A stretch of DNA of 64,000 bases from Acidimicrobiales bacterium (GCA_035316325.1 DATHJB010000024.1:23462-87461); one strand, 5' to 3'; numbered from the stretch's first letter, positions 1 to 9,438 are shown. Numbers and translations: made by a program. Notes: generated by a model not told the origin, from the letters alone.

Positions 1-631
1 AGTCCCGGCCCAGGCCGACCAGGTAGGGCACCCGCCAGGGACGGCGCAGCACGTAGCGGACGGCGGCGCCGAGATCGGGGCTGCCGTCGGGCCGGGCCAT
101 CGCCGCCACCTGGGGATCGATGGTGCCGCCCAGGGCGTCGTCGCTGATCGCCCGGAACGCCGTGTGCGGGCACCCGTGCCGCTCGCAGACGGCGGCGACG
201 GCGGCGGTCTCCATGTCGATCGCCGCGTAGCCCTCGCGCTGGAGGCGGGCCATCAGCTCGGGGTCGGTCTGGAAGTCGTGGTAGGTGATGAGCCGGCCGT
301 CGGGCTCGACCGGGCCCCACGGCGCCGTCGGGTGCTCGGCCCCGCCGGCGCCGTCGATCACCACCTCGGGCACGACGACGTGGCCGATCGGGAGGTCCTG
401 GTCGATGCCGCCGGCGATGCCGACGACCAGCAGTCGCTCGACGTCGCCCCGCTGGAGCGCCTGCTCGGCGGCCGCCGCCGCTCCGGCCATGCCGACGCCC
501 ATCGTCGTGGCGACCACCTCGTGCCCGCCGACCGTCCCCGACCAGACGGCGCCGTCGTCGGACCGGGTCAGGCCGGCGGCCCGGACGAACGGCCGCAGCT
601 CCGACCGCATCGCGGTGAGGACGACGATCAC
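1..631 (-). CDS. MTA/SAH nucleosidase-like protein (PNP/UDP phosphorylase superfamily), 3' end beyond window
   Basis: About 210 residues are visible and the C-terminus lies outside the window. The protein opens with the Rossmann-like start MIVVLTAMRSE. It continues with a glycine-rich TTMGVGMAGAA segment, a VVGIAGGID segment, the family signature around AAIDMETAAVAAVC, and AISDDA, where Asp is the usual purine-binding residue. Such enzymes cleave the N-glycosidic bond of 5'-methylthioadenosine or S-adenosylhomocysteine, or phosphorolyse nucleosides, in the cytoplasm. Substrate cannot be decided here. The GTG start overlaps the stop of the upstream M24-like gene (GTGA), so the three minus-strand genes form one coupled unit. 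Confidence 0.75.
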   Translation of the reverse strand, partial: MIVVLTAMRSELRPFVRAAGLTRSDDGAVWSGTVGGHEVVATTMGVGMAGAAAAAEQALQRGDVERLLVVGIAGGIDQDLPIGHVVVPEVVIDGAGGAEHPTAPWGPVEPDGRLITYHDFQTDPELMARLQREGYAAIDMETAAVAAVCERHGCPHTAFRAISDDALGGTIDPQVAAMARPDGSPDLGAAVRYVLRRPWRVPYLVGLGRD

Positions 632-1614
632 AGGGCCGCGGTCCCGTCGGCGCCGAGGTGGGCGAGGTCGCGGCGGCGGATCCCCTCGACGGTGATCTCC
701 ACCGACAGGACGTTGCCGGCCGCCAGCACCACGCCGTCGCCCAGGGAGGCCGTGACCACCGGGCGCTCGAAGCCCATCCCGGTGCCGCGCACCATCCAAC
801 CCGACGCGCCCTCGGCGGCCTCGCGGATGGCGGCCGCCGTCGCTCCCGGGCGGCAGGCGTCGAGGAGGCGGCGCTGGTGGGCCGTGGCCTGGGCGTCGAG
901 CCGGAAGTCGGGCGACCCGTCGACGACCACCGTCCGGCCGAGGCCTCCCTCGTAGCCGGCGACCAGGACGCCGACGTCGACGTGGACCAGCCCGTCGGCG
1001 ACGGGTGCGACAACGGGCGCCGAGGTGGGCACCGTCGAGCCCCGTTCGGCCAGGGCGACCGCCACCACGGCGAGGGCCTCGGTCGTCGAGGCGCCCGCCC
1101 GCAGCGCGGCGGCCGCGGCGTCGACGCCGGACCGGGCCGCGCCGACGGCGACGGCGATGCGGCCGACCTCGGCGGGCAGCTTCACGGCACGCACCGCGCC
1201 GAGCACGTCGTCGGCCGGGACCAGCTCGGCGGTCGGGGCCAGGCGGCCGGCGGCGCGGGCGAACCCCGGCGACAGGGCGTCGACGCCGATGCGGCGGGCC
1301 GTGGCCAACCCGTCGATCGCGCCCAGCGCCTCGGACATGAGCGCCGGGTTCCAGGTGACCCCGTAGAGGTTCTCGAACGGCACCTCGGGTGGCACGCCGG
1401 TGTCCCAGGTCGACAGCAGGTGCACCGACCGGTCGCCGCCCACCAGCACGGCAGCGGCGCCGAAGGGCCGGGTACCGGCGGTCCAGAGCCCGACGGCACC
1501 CGTGGCGTACGCCACCGAGTCGCGCCGCCCGAGCACCACCACGTCGAGGCGCGCCTCGTCCATGGCCTCGAACACGCGCTCCCGCCGTGCGCCCCGCAAC
1601 TCGTCGCCGTTCAT
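628..1614 (-). CDS. M24 (creatinase/prolidase fold) protein with degenerate metal site
   Basis: This 328-residue protein has the creatinase N-terminal fold (ERVFEAMDEARLDVVVLGRRDSV, typical of M24 subunits) and a shortened pita-bread domain. The first metal Asp is kept in VHVDVG. The second is missing (YEGGLGRT where SDFGRT is expected), the metal His is replaced (VRGTGMG for HGVG), and the final Glu region reads RRRDLAHLG. Only the VEI glutamate is recognisable. I infer a catalytically dead paralogue, perhaps a regulatory or heteromeric partner of the intact M24 protein just upstream, whose stop overlaps this start (ATGA at 1611-1614). The fold assignment is good; the function is unknown. 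Confidence 0.7.
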   Translation of the reverse strand: MNGDELRGARRERVFEAMDEARLDVVVLGRRDSVAYATGAVGLWTAGTRPFGAAAVLVGGDRSVHLLSTWDTGVPPEVPFENLYGVTWNPALMSEALGAIDGLATARRIGVDALSPGFARAAGRLAPTAELVPADDVLGAVRAVKLPAEVGRIAVAVGAARSGVDAAAAALRAGASTTEALAVVAVALAERGSTVPTSAPVVAPVADGLVHVDVGVLVAGYEGGLGRTVVVDGSPDFRLDAQATAHQRRLLDACRPGATAAAIREAAEGASGWMVRGTGMGFERPVVTASLGDGVVLAAGNVLSVEITVEGIRRRDLAHLGADGTAAL

Positions 1615-2831
1615 GGCGCGAACGGCGGGTAGGGGTGGCCGCTGCCGAGGTGGTGCCAGCCGTCGGCGGTGACGGTCACGATCTCCTCGGCGCGGTAGCC
1701 GCCGACGCCGTCCTCCCAGGCCACCGGCTCCAGCACCAGGACCATTCCCGGCGCCATGACCAGGCCGTCGTCGAAGGCGGTGCCGAGGTCGGTGCCGACC
1801 AGCGGCATCTCGGCGCTCTCCACGCCGACCCCGTGGGCCAGGTAGAAGTGGGGCAGCCACGGTCGCTCGCCCTCGTGGGCAGCCTCGGCGGCCCGGCACA
1901 GGTCGCCGCCCGACACGCCCGGGCCGAGCACGTCGAGCACCGCCACCATCGCCTCGCACCAGCGCTCGAACAGCCGTTGCTCGGCCGGGTCGGGGTCGCG
2001 GCCGACCACCCAGGTGCGCCCGAAGTCGGAGGCGTAGCCGAGGTGGTCGATGCCGGCGTCGACCCAGACGAGATCGCCCTCGGCGAAGGTCTCGTCGGCG
2101 CCGGTGGGGAAGGCGACGTGGCCGGTGGTCGTGCGCGGCCCGTCGGCGATCGAGCGGGGCATCCGCTGGAAGATCGGGTCGATCAGGTTGGCGTCGACCC
2201 CGAGCCGCCCCAGCTCGGCCAGGAACACCCCGGCGACCTCCCGGCGTGTCGACCCCGGCCGCAGCGCCGCCTGCGCCGCCGGCATCGCCGCCTCGTTGAG
2301 GCGCTGGGCCTCGCCGATGCAGGCCAGCTCGTCGGCGGTCTTGACCAGCTTGGCCGCCCCGACCAGCTCCGCCGCGTCGACCAGCGGTCCCCCGCCGAAC
2401 ACCCCCCGACGCAACATCGCCCCGCTCTGCTCGTCCACGGCCATCCGCCGGCCGGCGCCGACGATCTCGGCCAGCACCCCCGCCAGCGACTCGGCGCCCT
2501 CGTCGAGCTCGGGCCACACCGCCGGGTGGGCCTCGACGTCGTCCGCGAGGCCCGGGTCGACGTCGTCCCAGAGCAGGTGCGGCCGCTCCTCCCCCGCCAC
2601 CACGACAGCCACCGGTCGCTCGAAGGCGGCGTGGGCCGCGTCGACCCCCCGCACCGCCTGACCGGTGGCGTAGGCGACGTCGGAGCTGCGCAGCAGCACG
2701 GCGGCGTCGACGTCGCGTCGGGCCAGCTCGGCCTGCAGCCGCTGGTGACGCTCCCGCCGCATCCGGCCGACGTCGATCGCGGGCGGGGGCGCCGGATGCG
2801 CCGCCAGGACCTGGCTCAGGTCTGCTCCCAT
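1611..2831 (-). CDS. M24 family metallopeptidase (Xaa-Pro aminopeptidase/creatinase-like)
   Basis: This 406-residue protein has the full M24 architecture: an N-terminal creatinase-like domain (residues about 20-160) and a pita-bread catalytic domain. All five expected metal ligands are visible: Asp in VWVDAGID, Asp in SDFGRT, His in HGVGVES, Glu in LEPVAW and Glu in RAEEIV. It probably hydrolyses Xaa-Pro peptides or a C-N bond in a small molecule in the cytoplasm; the sequence does not fix the substrate. It is first of a coupled set of three minus-strand genes. The upstream region carries a copy of the window's TetR-type operator (2854-2867), linking the set to the catabolic regulon. The start at 2831 has no clear ribosome site and may be leaderless. 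Confidence 0.75.
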   Translation of the reverse strand: MGADLSQVLAAHPAPPPAIDVGRMRRERHQRLQAELARRDVDAAVLLRSSDVAYATGQAVRGVDAAHAAFERPVAVVVAGEERPHLLWDDVDPGLADDVEAHPAVWPELDEGAESLAGVLAEIVGAGRRMAVDEQSGAMLRRGVFGGGPLVDAAELVGAAKLVKTADELACIGEAQRLNEAAMPAAQAALRPGSTRREVAGVFLAELGRLGVDANLIDPIFQRMPRSIADGPRTTTGHVAFPTGADETFAEGDLVWVDAGIDHLGYASDFGRTWVVGRDPDPAEQRLFERWCEAMVAVLDVLGPGVSGGDLCRAAEAAHEGERPWLPHFYLAHGVGVESAEMPLVGTDLGTAFDDGLVMAPGMVLVLEPVAWEDGVGGYRAEEIVTVTADGWHHLGSGHPYPPFAP

Positions 2832-2853
2832 GCCCTACTTCATAGCCGAAGAA

Positions 2854-2867
2854 TGACGTGACCGTTA
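2854..2867. promoter_or_regulatory. TetR-type operator, site 1 of 11
   Basis: TGACGTGACCGTTA lies between the divergent M24 and P450 genes and is followed by the flank GAAATCT that recurs at other copies. It matches the window consensus TRACRYNNRYGTYA at both outer half-sites. Confidence 0.55.
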
Positions 2868-2932
2868 GAAATCTGCCGCCTGACGTGGTATGACACGAGG
2901 CGGGGGTTCCCGCCCCGGAGGGGAGGCACACG

Positions 2933-4186
2933 ATGGCCGACCGAACCACGGTCGACTTCAACCACCACGACGAGCAGTTCCACGAGGACCGCCTCGCCCG
3001 GTGGGCCGAACTGCGCCGCTGCCCGGTGGCGCACAACCCCAACTTCGGCGGCTTCTGGGTGGTGAGCGGCTACGACGAGGTCGCCACCGTGGCCCGCGAC
3101 GCCGAGACCTACTCCAGCCGCTACGTCCCCGAGTCGGACGACGGCATCGCCTACGTGGGCATCACCGGCATACCCCGGGCCAAGGCCATGCCCACCATCG
3201 GCATCGCCGAGGTGGAGGGACCGGTGCACCAGGCGCTGCGACGGGCCATCAACCCGTTCCTCGTCCCGGCCGCCATCGCCCGCCTCGAGCCGCTCATGGA
3301 GGCCACCGCCACCTGGTTCCTCGACCAGCGGATCGAGTCCGGGGCGATCGACCTGGTGCTCGACTTCGCCAACCCCGTGCCCGCCATCCTCACGATGGAG
3401 CTGCTCGGGCTCCCCCGCGACGGCTGGGAGCACTACGCCGAGACCTTCCACGGCACCGTCGCCTACGGGGTCGGCCCCGAGCGGAACCGGGCGCTGGCCA
3501 ACGTCCCCGCCATGCTGGCCGAGCTGCGCGACGAGGTGGCGGCGCGCCGCGAGCGGCCCCGGGAGGACGACCTGCTGACCGACCTGGTGGAGCTGGAGGT
3601 GGAGGACGGTCGGCACCTGACCGACGACGAGCTGGTGTCGGTGGTGTGGAACCTGGTGGGCGGCGGCCTCGACACGACCACCTCGCTCACCGCGCTGTGC
3701 CTCCACCACCTCGACCAGCACCCCGACCTGCGGCAGCGGCTCGTCGACGAGCCCGACCTGCTGGGCGTCGCCACCGAGGAGTTCCTGCGCTACTTCTCGG
3801 TGAACGAGACGCTGACCCGCACCGTCACCTGCCCGGCCGAGCTGGGCGGCGAGGAGCTCGGGCGAGGCGACCACCTGATGCTCAGCTGGCTGTCGGCCAA
3901 CCGCGACGAGCGGGTCTTCGACCGGCCCGACGAGGTGGTGATCGACCGGGAGGAGAACCCCCACCTGGCGTTCGGCGTCGGACCCCACCGCTGCATCGGC
4001 CTGCACATGGCGCGCACCGTGTTCCAGGTGCTGGTCCGCCAGGTGCTCGCCCGGATGCCCGACTACCGGATCGACCGCGAGGCCACCGTGTTCTACGCCG
4101 GCAACCCGGAGCTGAACGGCGTGGTGCGGATGCCGGCCACCTTCACCCCAACTGCGGTGGTCGGGCCGGCCGAGCGGCCGTTCTGA
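2933..4186 (+). CDS. Cytochrome P450
   Basis: This 417-residue soluble bacterial P450 shows the I-helix GGGLDTTTS near residue 243, the K-helix ExxR (EEFLRYF) near 282 and the heme-binding loop FGVGPHRCIG near 347, with the Cys thiolate at about 354. It would hydroxylate a hydrophobic substrate using electrons from a ferredoxin; no ferredoxin gene lies beside it. A GGAGGGGAGG Shine-Dalgarno stretch precedes the ATG. An acyl-CoA ligase follows 2 bp after the stop, so oxidation and CoA activation look coupled. The TetR-type operator upstream and the acyl-CoA genes downstream suggest a role in breaking down a terpenoid or steroid-like compound. Substrate is inferred only. Confidence 0.92.
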   Translation: MADRTTVDFNHHDEQFHEDRLARWAELRRCPVAHNPNFGGFWVVSGYDEVATVARDAETYSSRYVPESDDGIAYVGITGIPRAKAMPTIGIAEVEGPVHQALRRAINPFLVPAAIARLEPLMEATATWFLDQRIESGAIDLVLDFANPVPAILTMELLGLPRDGWEHYAETFHGTVAYGVGPERNRALANVPAMLAELRDEVAARRERPREDDLLTDLVELEVEDGRHLTDDELVSVVWNLVGGGLDTTTSLTALCLHHLDQHPDLRQRLVDEPDLLGVATEEFLRYFSVNETLTRTVTCPAELGGEELGRGDHLMLSWLSANRDERVFDRPDEVVIDREENPHLAFGVGPHRCIGLHMARTVFQVLVRQVLARMPDYRIDREATVFYAGNPELNGVVRMPATFTPTAVVGPAERPF

Positions 4187-4188
4187 CC

Positions 4189-5817
4189 ATGGCGACGATG
4201 GCGGAGGACGCCTGGGGGCTCCCCGCGGTGCCGGCGGAGCTGCGGCGGCGCTACGTGGACGACGGCTGGTGGACCGACGAGACCTTCGCCGGCTTCGTCG
4301 ACCGGCGGGTGGCCGCCGCCCCGGACCTGCGGGTGCGGATCTGGTCGGAGCAGCGTCCCTGCACGACCACGGCGGCGGCGTTGCACCGTGACGCCGCCCG
4401 GCTGGCGGCGGGACTGGTGCGGCGGGGTCTGGGGCCGGGTGACGTGGTCGCCTACCAGCTGCCCAACTGGGCCGAGACGCTGGTGGTGCTGTGGGCCGGG
4501 TTCCGGATCGGGGCGACGCTGGTGCCGATCGTCCACTTCTACGGGCCGCGCGAGGTGCGCTTCATCGTCCGCCAGTCGGGGGCCCGGGCGCTGGTCGTGG
4601 CGGCGGGCGATCACCTGGGCGACCTGGACCTGGGCGACCTCGGACTCGACACCGTCGTGGTGGTGGGCGACTCGGCCGGGTCGAGCGCCGCCGTGCCGGG
4701 GGGTGCCGTCCGCTTCGCCGACCTGCTGGAGGCCGAGCCGCTGCCCGACCCCGTGCCGGTCGACCCCGACGCCCCGGCGATGGTGGGCTACACGTCGGGC
4801 ACCACCGCCGACCCCAAGGGTGTCGTGCACACCCACCGCACGCTGCTCGCCGAGGTGCGCCAGCTGGCATCGCTCAACGTGCTCGGCGGGCGGGCCGCGG
4901 TGATGGCGTCGCCGCTGGCGCACATGACCGGGATGCTCGGGGGCAGCCTCGTGCCGCTGCACCAGGGCAACCCGGTCGAGCTGATCGACCGCTGGGACCC
5001 CGGGCGGGTGCTGTCGATCTGCGCCGAGCACGACCTGAGCCCCGGCGGCGGGGCCACGATCTTCCTCACCAGCCTCCTCGACCACCCCGACTTCGGGCCG
5101 CAGCACCTGGCCGCCATGACCCGCTTCGGCCTCGGGGGCGCGCCGGTGCCGCGGGCGGTCGCCGAGCGGGCGGAGGGGCTCGGCATCGCGGTGACCCGCG
5201 CCTACGGCTCGACCGAGCACCCGTCGATCACCGGGTCGACGCTCGACGTGCCCGCCGAGCAGCGCATGTTCACCGACGGCTGCCCGATGCCCGGGGTGGA
5301 GCTGCGGCTGGTCGACGAGGACGGCGCCTCGGTCACGGTGGGGACGCCCGGGGAGATCGTCAGCCGGGGCCCCGACCTGTTCGCCGGCTACACCGACCCG
5401 GCGCTGACCGCCGCCGCCCTCGACCCGGACGGCTGGTACCACACCGGTGACGTGGGGGTGCTCGACGACCAGGGGTTCCTGACCATCACCGACCGGCTCA
5501 GCGACCTGATCATCCGGGGCGGCCGCAACCTGTCGGCGGCCGAGATCGAGGAGCGCCTGGCCACGATGCCCGGCATCGCCGAGGTCGCCGTGGTGGCCGC
5601 GCCCGACGAGCGGCTGGGCGAGCACGCCTGCGCGGTGGTGCGGCCGGCGCCGGGCGTCGACGGCGAGCTCGACCTGGCGGCGGTGCAGGCCCACCTCGCC
5701 GCCGTCGGCCTGCCGAAGCAGAAGTGGCCCGAGGAGCTCCAGGTGGTGGCCGACTTCCCCCGCACCCCCTCGGGGAAGATCAGGAAGCGGGACCTGCGGG
5801 ACCGCCTGCGCCGCTGA
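4189..5817 (+). CDS. Acyl-CoA synthetase / AMP-dependent ligase
   Basis: This 542-residue ANL-superfamily adenylate-forming enzyme would convert a carboxylic acid to its acyl-AMP and then to acyl-CoA. Visible motifs are the ATP loop YTSGTTADPKG near residue 201, YGSTEHP, the hinge YHTGDVGVLDDQG, and the C-terminal catalytic lysine in PSGKIRKRD. It is translated right after the P450 gene. ATG 4189 is followed by an in-frame ATG at 4198 that could also serve. Its 3' end overlaps the convergent ligase gene by 38 bp; both reading frames run to normal C-terminal motifs, so this is a true tail-to-tail overlap. The chain length or ring system of the substrate cannot be read from sequence. Confidence 0.88.
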   Translation: MATMAEDAWGLPAVPAELRRRYVDDGWWTDETFAGFVDRRVAAAPDLRVRIWSEQRPCTTTAAALHRDAARLAAGLVRRGLGPGDVVAYQLPNWAETLVVLWAGFRIGATLVPIVHFYGPREVRFIVRQSGARALVVAAGDHLGDLDLGDLGLDTVVVVGDSAGSSAAVPGGAVRFADLLEAEPLPDPVPVDPDAPAMVGYTSGTTADPKGVVHTHRTLLAEVRQLASLNVLGGRAAVMASPLAHMTGMLGGSLVPLHQGNPVELIDRWDPGRVLSICAEHDLSPGGGATIFLTSLLDHPDFGPQHLAAMTRFGLGGAPVPRAVAERAEGLGIAVTRAYGSTEHPSITGSTLDVPAEQRMFTDGCPMPGVELRLVDEDGASVTVGTPGEIVSRGPDLFAGYTDPALTAAALDPDGWYHTGDVGVLDDQGFLTITDRLSDLIIRGGRNLSAAEIEERLATMPGIAEVAVVAAPDERLGEHACAVVRPAPGVDGELDLAAVQAHLAAVGLPKQKWPEELQVVADFPRTPSGKIRKRDLRDRLRR

Positions 5818-7387
5818 GCCGCTCGGCCAGGGCGCGGCGGTCGACCTTGCCGGAGTCGAGCCACGGCAGCTCGTCGTCGTCGGCCAGCACGACCAGGTGG
5901 CGGGGCACCTTGTAGGACGACAGCGTCGCCCGGAGGCGGGCGGTCAGGTCGGCGGCGGTGACGTCGCGGGCCACGACGGCGGCGGCCACGTCCTCGCCCC
6001 GCGGACCGGCCGGGATGCCGACCACCACGGCCCGGGTGACCTCGGGTTCCGCCTCCAGCGCCACCTCCACCTCCCGGGGGCTGATGTTCATGCCCGACGA
6101 CTTGACGAGGTCGCCCATCCGGCCGGTGAAGAAGAAGTGCCCGTCGTCGTCGAAGTGGCCGGCGTCGCCGGTGCGGTACCAGCCGTCGGGAGTGAAGACG
6201 TGGTCGCGCTCCCGCTTGTGGAGCCCCGCCATCACCGACCCGCCGCGCACCCACAGCTCCCCGTCGACCACCCGGTGCTCCATCCCCGGCACCGGGCGCC
6301 CGAACGACCCCCGCTGGTCCTCCTTCAGCTCGGCACCCTCGTGGTCGATCAGGTGGGGGCCGAGCGTCTCGGTCATCCCCAGGGAGCCCGCCACCAGCCC
6401 GGGGTCGGCGGGACGGCGGTCGGGCGGGAGGAGGTCGACCAGCGCCCCACCCCGCAGCGCCGACAGGTCACGGCGGGGGAAGTCGGGGTGACCGGTGAGC
6501 GCCGGGCCCATGTGCGGCCAGCCGAGGACGTGGGTGACCCGCTCCCGCTCCAGCAGCGCCAGGGTGGCGCCGGGCTCGAAGCGCTCCTCCAGCACCAGCG
6601 TCGCCCCCGCCCGCAGCGCCCGGACCAGGGCGAACCCGAACCCGCCCACCCAGAAGAACGGCATGGGCGTGTACACCCGGTCGCCCGGCGCCAGCGGCCG
6701 GAAGTCCGAGAGCGTGCGACCCTGCCGCCAGACCGCGCCGTGGGTGTGGACCGCACCCTTGGGCTCGGCCGTGCTGCCCGAGGAGTAGACGACCACCATG
6801 GGGTCGGCCGGCGTCACCTCGGCCTCGGCGGCGAGGAGCAGGTCGTCGTCGATGTCGGCACCGCGGGCGGTGAGCTGGTCGACCGGCCCGGCCCAGGGCT
6901 GCCCGTTCTCGGCGAGGAACCACACCGACCGGAGGAAGGGGTGTGAGGGCGTGCGGATGTGCTCGTGGCGCTGGTCGGCGAGCCCGTCGACGGTGAGGCG
7001 GAGCCGCTCGACGTAGTCGTGCCCGAGGTGCTCCGCGGCCGCCACCAGCACCGCGGTGTCGGAGTGCCGCAGGGCCCAGCCGAGCTCCCGGGGCGGGGCG
7101 TAGGTGTTCAGCAGGGTGACGACGGCGCCGATGCGGCTGCCGGCGAGCCAGGTGACGATCCACTCCGGGCCGTTGGGCGCCAGCAACCCGACCCGGCTCC
7201 CCTTCCCGACCCCCGATGCCAGCAGGCCCTTGGCGAGCGCCGCCGACTGCCGTTCGGCGTCGGCGTAGGTGAGGGTGCGGTCGCCGAGCACGGCGAGCGG
7301 CCGGTCCCCGTGGCGACCGGCGAGATCCCGCACCAGGTCTCCCGCCACCACCCGCGGTCCCCCTTCGGGATCTAGGCCCTCCGCCAT
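5780..7387 (-). CDS. Acyl-CoA synthetase / AMP-dependent ligase
   Basis: This 535-residue class I adenylate-forming enzyme carries VYSSGSTAEPKGAVHTH (ATP loop), GMTETLG, the hinge GWYRTGDAGHFDDDG and the catalytic lysine in LDSGKVDRRAL. It differs clearly from the convergent ligase, so the two are old paralogues, not a tandem copy. Upstream, a -10 box TAGAGT lies 6 nt before the ATG, predicting a leaderless mRNA, and TetR-type operator site 2 lies immediately upstream of that box. The likely role is CoA activation of an acid intermediate in the regulon's catabolic pathway. Confidence 0.87.
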   Translation of the reverse strand: MAEGLDPEGGPRVVAGDLVRDLAGRHGDRPLAVLGDRTLTYADAERQSAALAKGLLASGVGKGSRVGLLAPNGPEWIVTWLAGSRIGAVVTLLNTYAPPRELGWALRHSDTAVLVAAAEHLGHDYVERLRLTVDGLADQRHEHIRTPSHPFLRSVWFLAENGQPWAGPVDQLTARGADIDDDLLLAAEAEVTPADPMVVVYSSGSTAEPKGAVHTHGAVWRQGRTLSDFRPLAPGDRVYTPMPFFWVGGFGFALVRALRAGATLVLEERFEPGATLALLERERVTHVLGWPHMGPALTGHPDFPRRDLSALRGGALVDLLPPDRRPADPGLVAGSLGMTETLGPHLIDHEGAELKEDQRGSFGRPVPGMEHRVVDGELWVRGGSVMAGLHKRERDHVFTPDGWYRTGDAGHFDDDGHFFFTGRMGDLVKSSGMNISPREVEVALEAEPEVTRAVVVGIPAGPRGEDVAAAVVARDVTAADLTARLRATLSSYKVPRHLVVLADDDELPWLDSGKVDRRALAERLSGAGGPAGPAS

Positions 7388-7393
7388 TCGCCC

Positions 7394-7417
7394 ACTCTAC
7401 TTCTGACACTCACGTCA
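7394..7417 (-). promoter_or_regulatory. Leaderless promoter with TetR-type operator, site 2 of 11
   Basis: The operator TGACACTCACGTCA is at 7404-7417. On the minus strand it is followed by TAGAGT (7399-7394), then 6 nt and the ATG at 7387. The spacing predicts transcription starting at or next to the start codon. Confidence 0.6.
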
Positions 7418-7543
7418 GGCCCCGAGGGTCGGGGGTGATCCCCGATCGACCCGGAAGTCGCCCGGGCATCCTCCCGATGCTCCGAGGTGACCGGGCGATG
7501 AGCATGAGCGCCGCACGAACGGAAGCGACAGAGGAGAAGAGCC

Positions 7544-7864
7544 GTGCGAAGGAAGCTCATCGCACTCGCTGGGGCGACACTGTTCCTGGCCAGTGCCTGT
7601 GGTGGCGATGACGAGCCGAGCAGCTACACCGACGAGATGCGCTCGGACTTCATGTCGGAGTGCACCGCCGGCGCGGGCGACGGCGCCGAGGACGTGTGCG
7701 GGTGCACCTACGACGCGCTCGTCGACACGATGCCGTTCGACGAGTTCAGGGAGTACGACGAGGCCATCCGCGACGATCCTTCGACCCCTCTCCCGGCGGT
7801 CGTCACCGACGCCATGACCGAGTGCGCCACCGGCCCGATCGACCTCCCGACGACCACCCCCTGA
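7544..7864 (+). CDS. Small secreted lipoprotein, function unknown
   Basis: This 106-residue protein has an Sec-type signal ([19 protein letters not shown]) ending in a lipobox-like LASAC, so the mature protein probably starts at a lipid-modified Cys on the outer face of the membrane. The mature part is acidic and has four further cysteines (ECTAG, VCGC, ECATG) that could form two disulfides. I do not recognise the family. A GAGGAGAAG ribosome site 5-7 nt upstream supports the GTG start. The gene is alone between a promoter region and a strong hairpin, and its neighbours give no functional hint. Confidence 0.75.
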   Translation: MRRKLIALAGATLFLASACGGDDEPSSYTDEMRSDFMSECTAGAGDGAEDVCGCTYDALVDTMPFDEFREYDEAIRDDPSTPLPAVVTDAMTECATGPIDLPTTTP

Positions 7865-7877
7865 CCCCACCCGCACC

Positions 7878-7910
7878 GCAGCGTGGCCCCACCCCCCGGG
7901 GCCACGCTGC
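7878..7910 (+). terminator. Hairpin terminator after the lipoprotein gene
   Basis: GCAGCGTGGCCCC and GGGGCCACGCTGC form a perfect 13-bp stem with a 7-nt loop, 14 bp after the stop codon. There is no U-tract, which is common for high-GC actinobacterial terminators. Confidence 0.6.
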
Positions 7911-7962
7911 CCGCGCGCCGCAACCCGTAGCCTGTGGAGCGAACCGTCCGGGAGGCGCAGCG

Positions 7963-9438
7963 ATGGCCCAAACCGAGCCGATCGACATCAACTCGCGCCT
8001 GATGTCGCCGCTGAAGCCGCACGTCATCGTGCTGTTCGGCGCCACCGGCGACCTCGCCCAACGCAAGCTGCTGCCCGGTCTCGTCCGGCTGTCGATGGCG
8101 GGGCTCGTGTCCGACTGCCGCATCGTCGGCACGTCGCTCGACGAGATCGACGACGACGGGTTCCGTGCCCTGGCCAGGCGGGCCTACGAGAAGCACTCGA
8201 CCCGCGACATCTCCGACGACCAGTGGGCCGACTTCGAGCGCAAGCTCGTGTTCGTCCCTCAGGACGCAGGACCGGCGGGGCTGGCGCGAGCGGTCGCCGA
8301 CGCCGAGAGCGCCCTCGGCGGCGATTGCCGTCGGCTCCACTACCTGAGCGTGCCGCCGGCCGCGGCCCTGGCGGTCGTGCGGATGCTCGGCGAGGCGGGC
8401 CTCGTCGACCGGTCGCGGATCATCATGGAGAAGCCGTTCGGCACCGACCTGGTCAGCGCCCGGCACCTCAACGCCTCCCTGCACGAGACCTTCTCCGAGG
8501 ATCAGATCTTCCGGATCGACCACTTCCTCGGCAAGGAGGCGGCCCTGAACATCCTGGCGTTCCGCTTCGCCAACGGGTTGTTCGAGCCCATCTGGAACCG
8601 CATCCACATCGACCACGTCCAGATCGATGTGCCCGAGACCCTGTCGCTCGACTCCCGCGTCGCCTTCTACGAGCAGACCGGCGCCTACCGCGACATGGTC
8701 GTCACCCACCTGTTCCAGGTGCTGGCCTTCATGGCGATGGAGCCGCCCACCGAGCTCACCCCTCGGGCCATCAGCGAGGAGAAGAACAAGGTCTTCCGGT
8801 CGCTGCTGCCCATCCAGCCGGCCGACGTCGTCCGGGGCCAGTACCAGGGCTACCGCGACGAGCCGGGTGTCGGGCCCTACTCCGAGACCGAGACGTTCGT
8901 CGCCCTGCGCTGCGAGATCGACAACTGGCGCTGGGCCGGCGTCCCCTTCTTCCTCCGGACCGGCAAGCGCATGGCCGAAGGGGCCCGCATCATCTCCATC
9001 GCGTTCCGGGAGCCGCCGAAGAGCATGTTCCCGCCCGGCTCGGGCGTCGGGGGCCAGGGCCCCGATCACCTCACGTTCGATCTGGCCGACGCCTCGAAGC
9101 TCTCGCTGTCGTTCTACGGCAAGCGGCCGGGACCGGGCATGACGCTGGACAAGCTGAGCCTGCAGTTCGCCCTGCACGAGACCGGCCGCGAGTCCGACGT
9201 GCTCGAGGCGTACGAGCGCCTCATCTACGACGCCATGAGCGGCGACCACACGCTGTTCACCGCCGCCGAGGGCATCGAGCGGCTGTGGGACCTGTCGACA
9301 CCGCTCCTCGAGAACCCACCGCCGGTGCGCATGTACCCACCCGGGTCGTGGGGCCCCAACGCCATCCACCAGCTCGTCGCACCGCACGCCTGGCGCCTGC
9401 CCTTCGAGCGGGGCTGGCGCACCATGCCACCGTCGTAG
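7963..9438 (+). CDS. zwf: Glucose-6-phosphate 1-dehydrogenase
   Basis: This 491-residue enzyme catalyses glucose 6-phosphate + NAD(P)+ to 6-phosphogluconolactone, the entry step of the oxidative pentose phosphate pathway. Diagnostic features are the nucleotide-binding [14 protein letters not shown] near residue 29, the conserved EKPFG segment, the active-site motif RIDHFLGKE near residue 184, and the C-terminal GDHTLF and RLWD segments. Length is normal for the family. A GGAGG site lies 7 nt before the ATG. The gene stands alone, without the usual tal/tkt/opcA neighbours. A short GCGACA/TGTCGC hairpin overlaps the stop region (9438-9453). Confidence 0.95.
   Translation: MAQTEPIDINSRLMSPLKPHVIVLFGATGDLAQRKLLPGLVRLSMAGLVSDCRIVGTSLDEIDDDGFRALARRAYEKHSTRDISDDQWADFERKLVFVPQDAGPAGLARAVADAESALGGDCRRLHYLSVPPAAALAVVRMLGEAGLVDRSRIIMEKPFGTDLVSARHLNASLHETFSEDQIFRIDHFLGKEAALNILAFRFANGLFEPIWNRIHIDHVQIDVPETLSLDSRVAFYEQTGAYRDMVVTHLFQVLAFMAMEPPTELTPRAISEEKNKVFRSLLPIQPADVVRGQYQGYRDEPGVGPYSETETFVALRCEIDNWRWAGVPFFLRTGKRMAEGARIISIAFREPPKSMFPPGSGVGGQGPDHLTFDLADASKLSLSFYGKRPGPGMTLDKLSLQFALHETGRESDVLEAYERLIYDAMSGDHTLFTAAEGIERLWDLSTPLLENPPPVRMYPPGSWGPNAIHQLVAPHAWRLPFERGWRTMPPS

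Noticed and set aside
164..1632. Long plus-strand open frames over the nucleosidase/M24 genes
   Set aside because: They are antisense shadows caused by high third-position GC; they show Arg/His/Gly-rich composition and no family motifs, while the minus strand has clear ones.
2881..2896. A second operator-like stretch TGACGTGGTATGACAC upstream of the P450 gene
   Set aside because: It has no inverted symmetry at the spacing of the other sites, so I did not count it.
5780..5817. 38-bp overlap of two convergent ligase genes, considered as a frameshift or annotation error
   Set aside because: Both frames reach normal C-terminal catalytic-lysine motifs and stop just after; a tail-to-tail overlap explains it.
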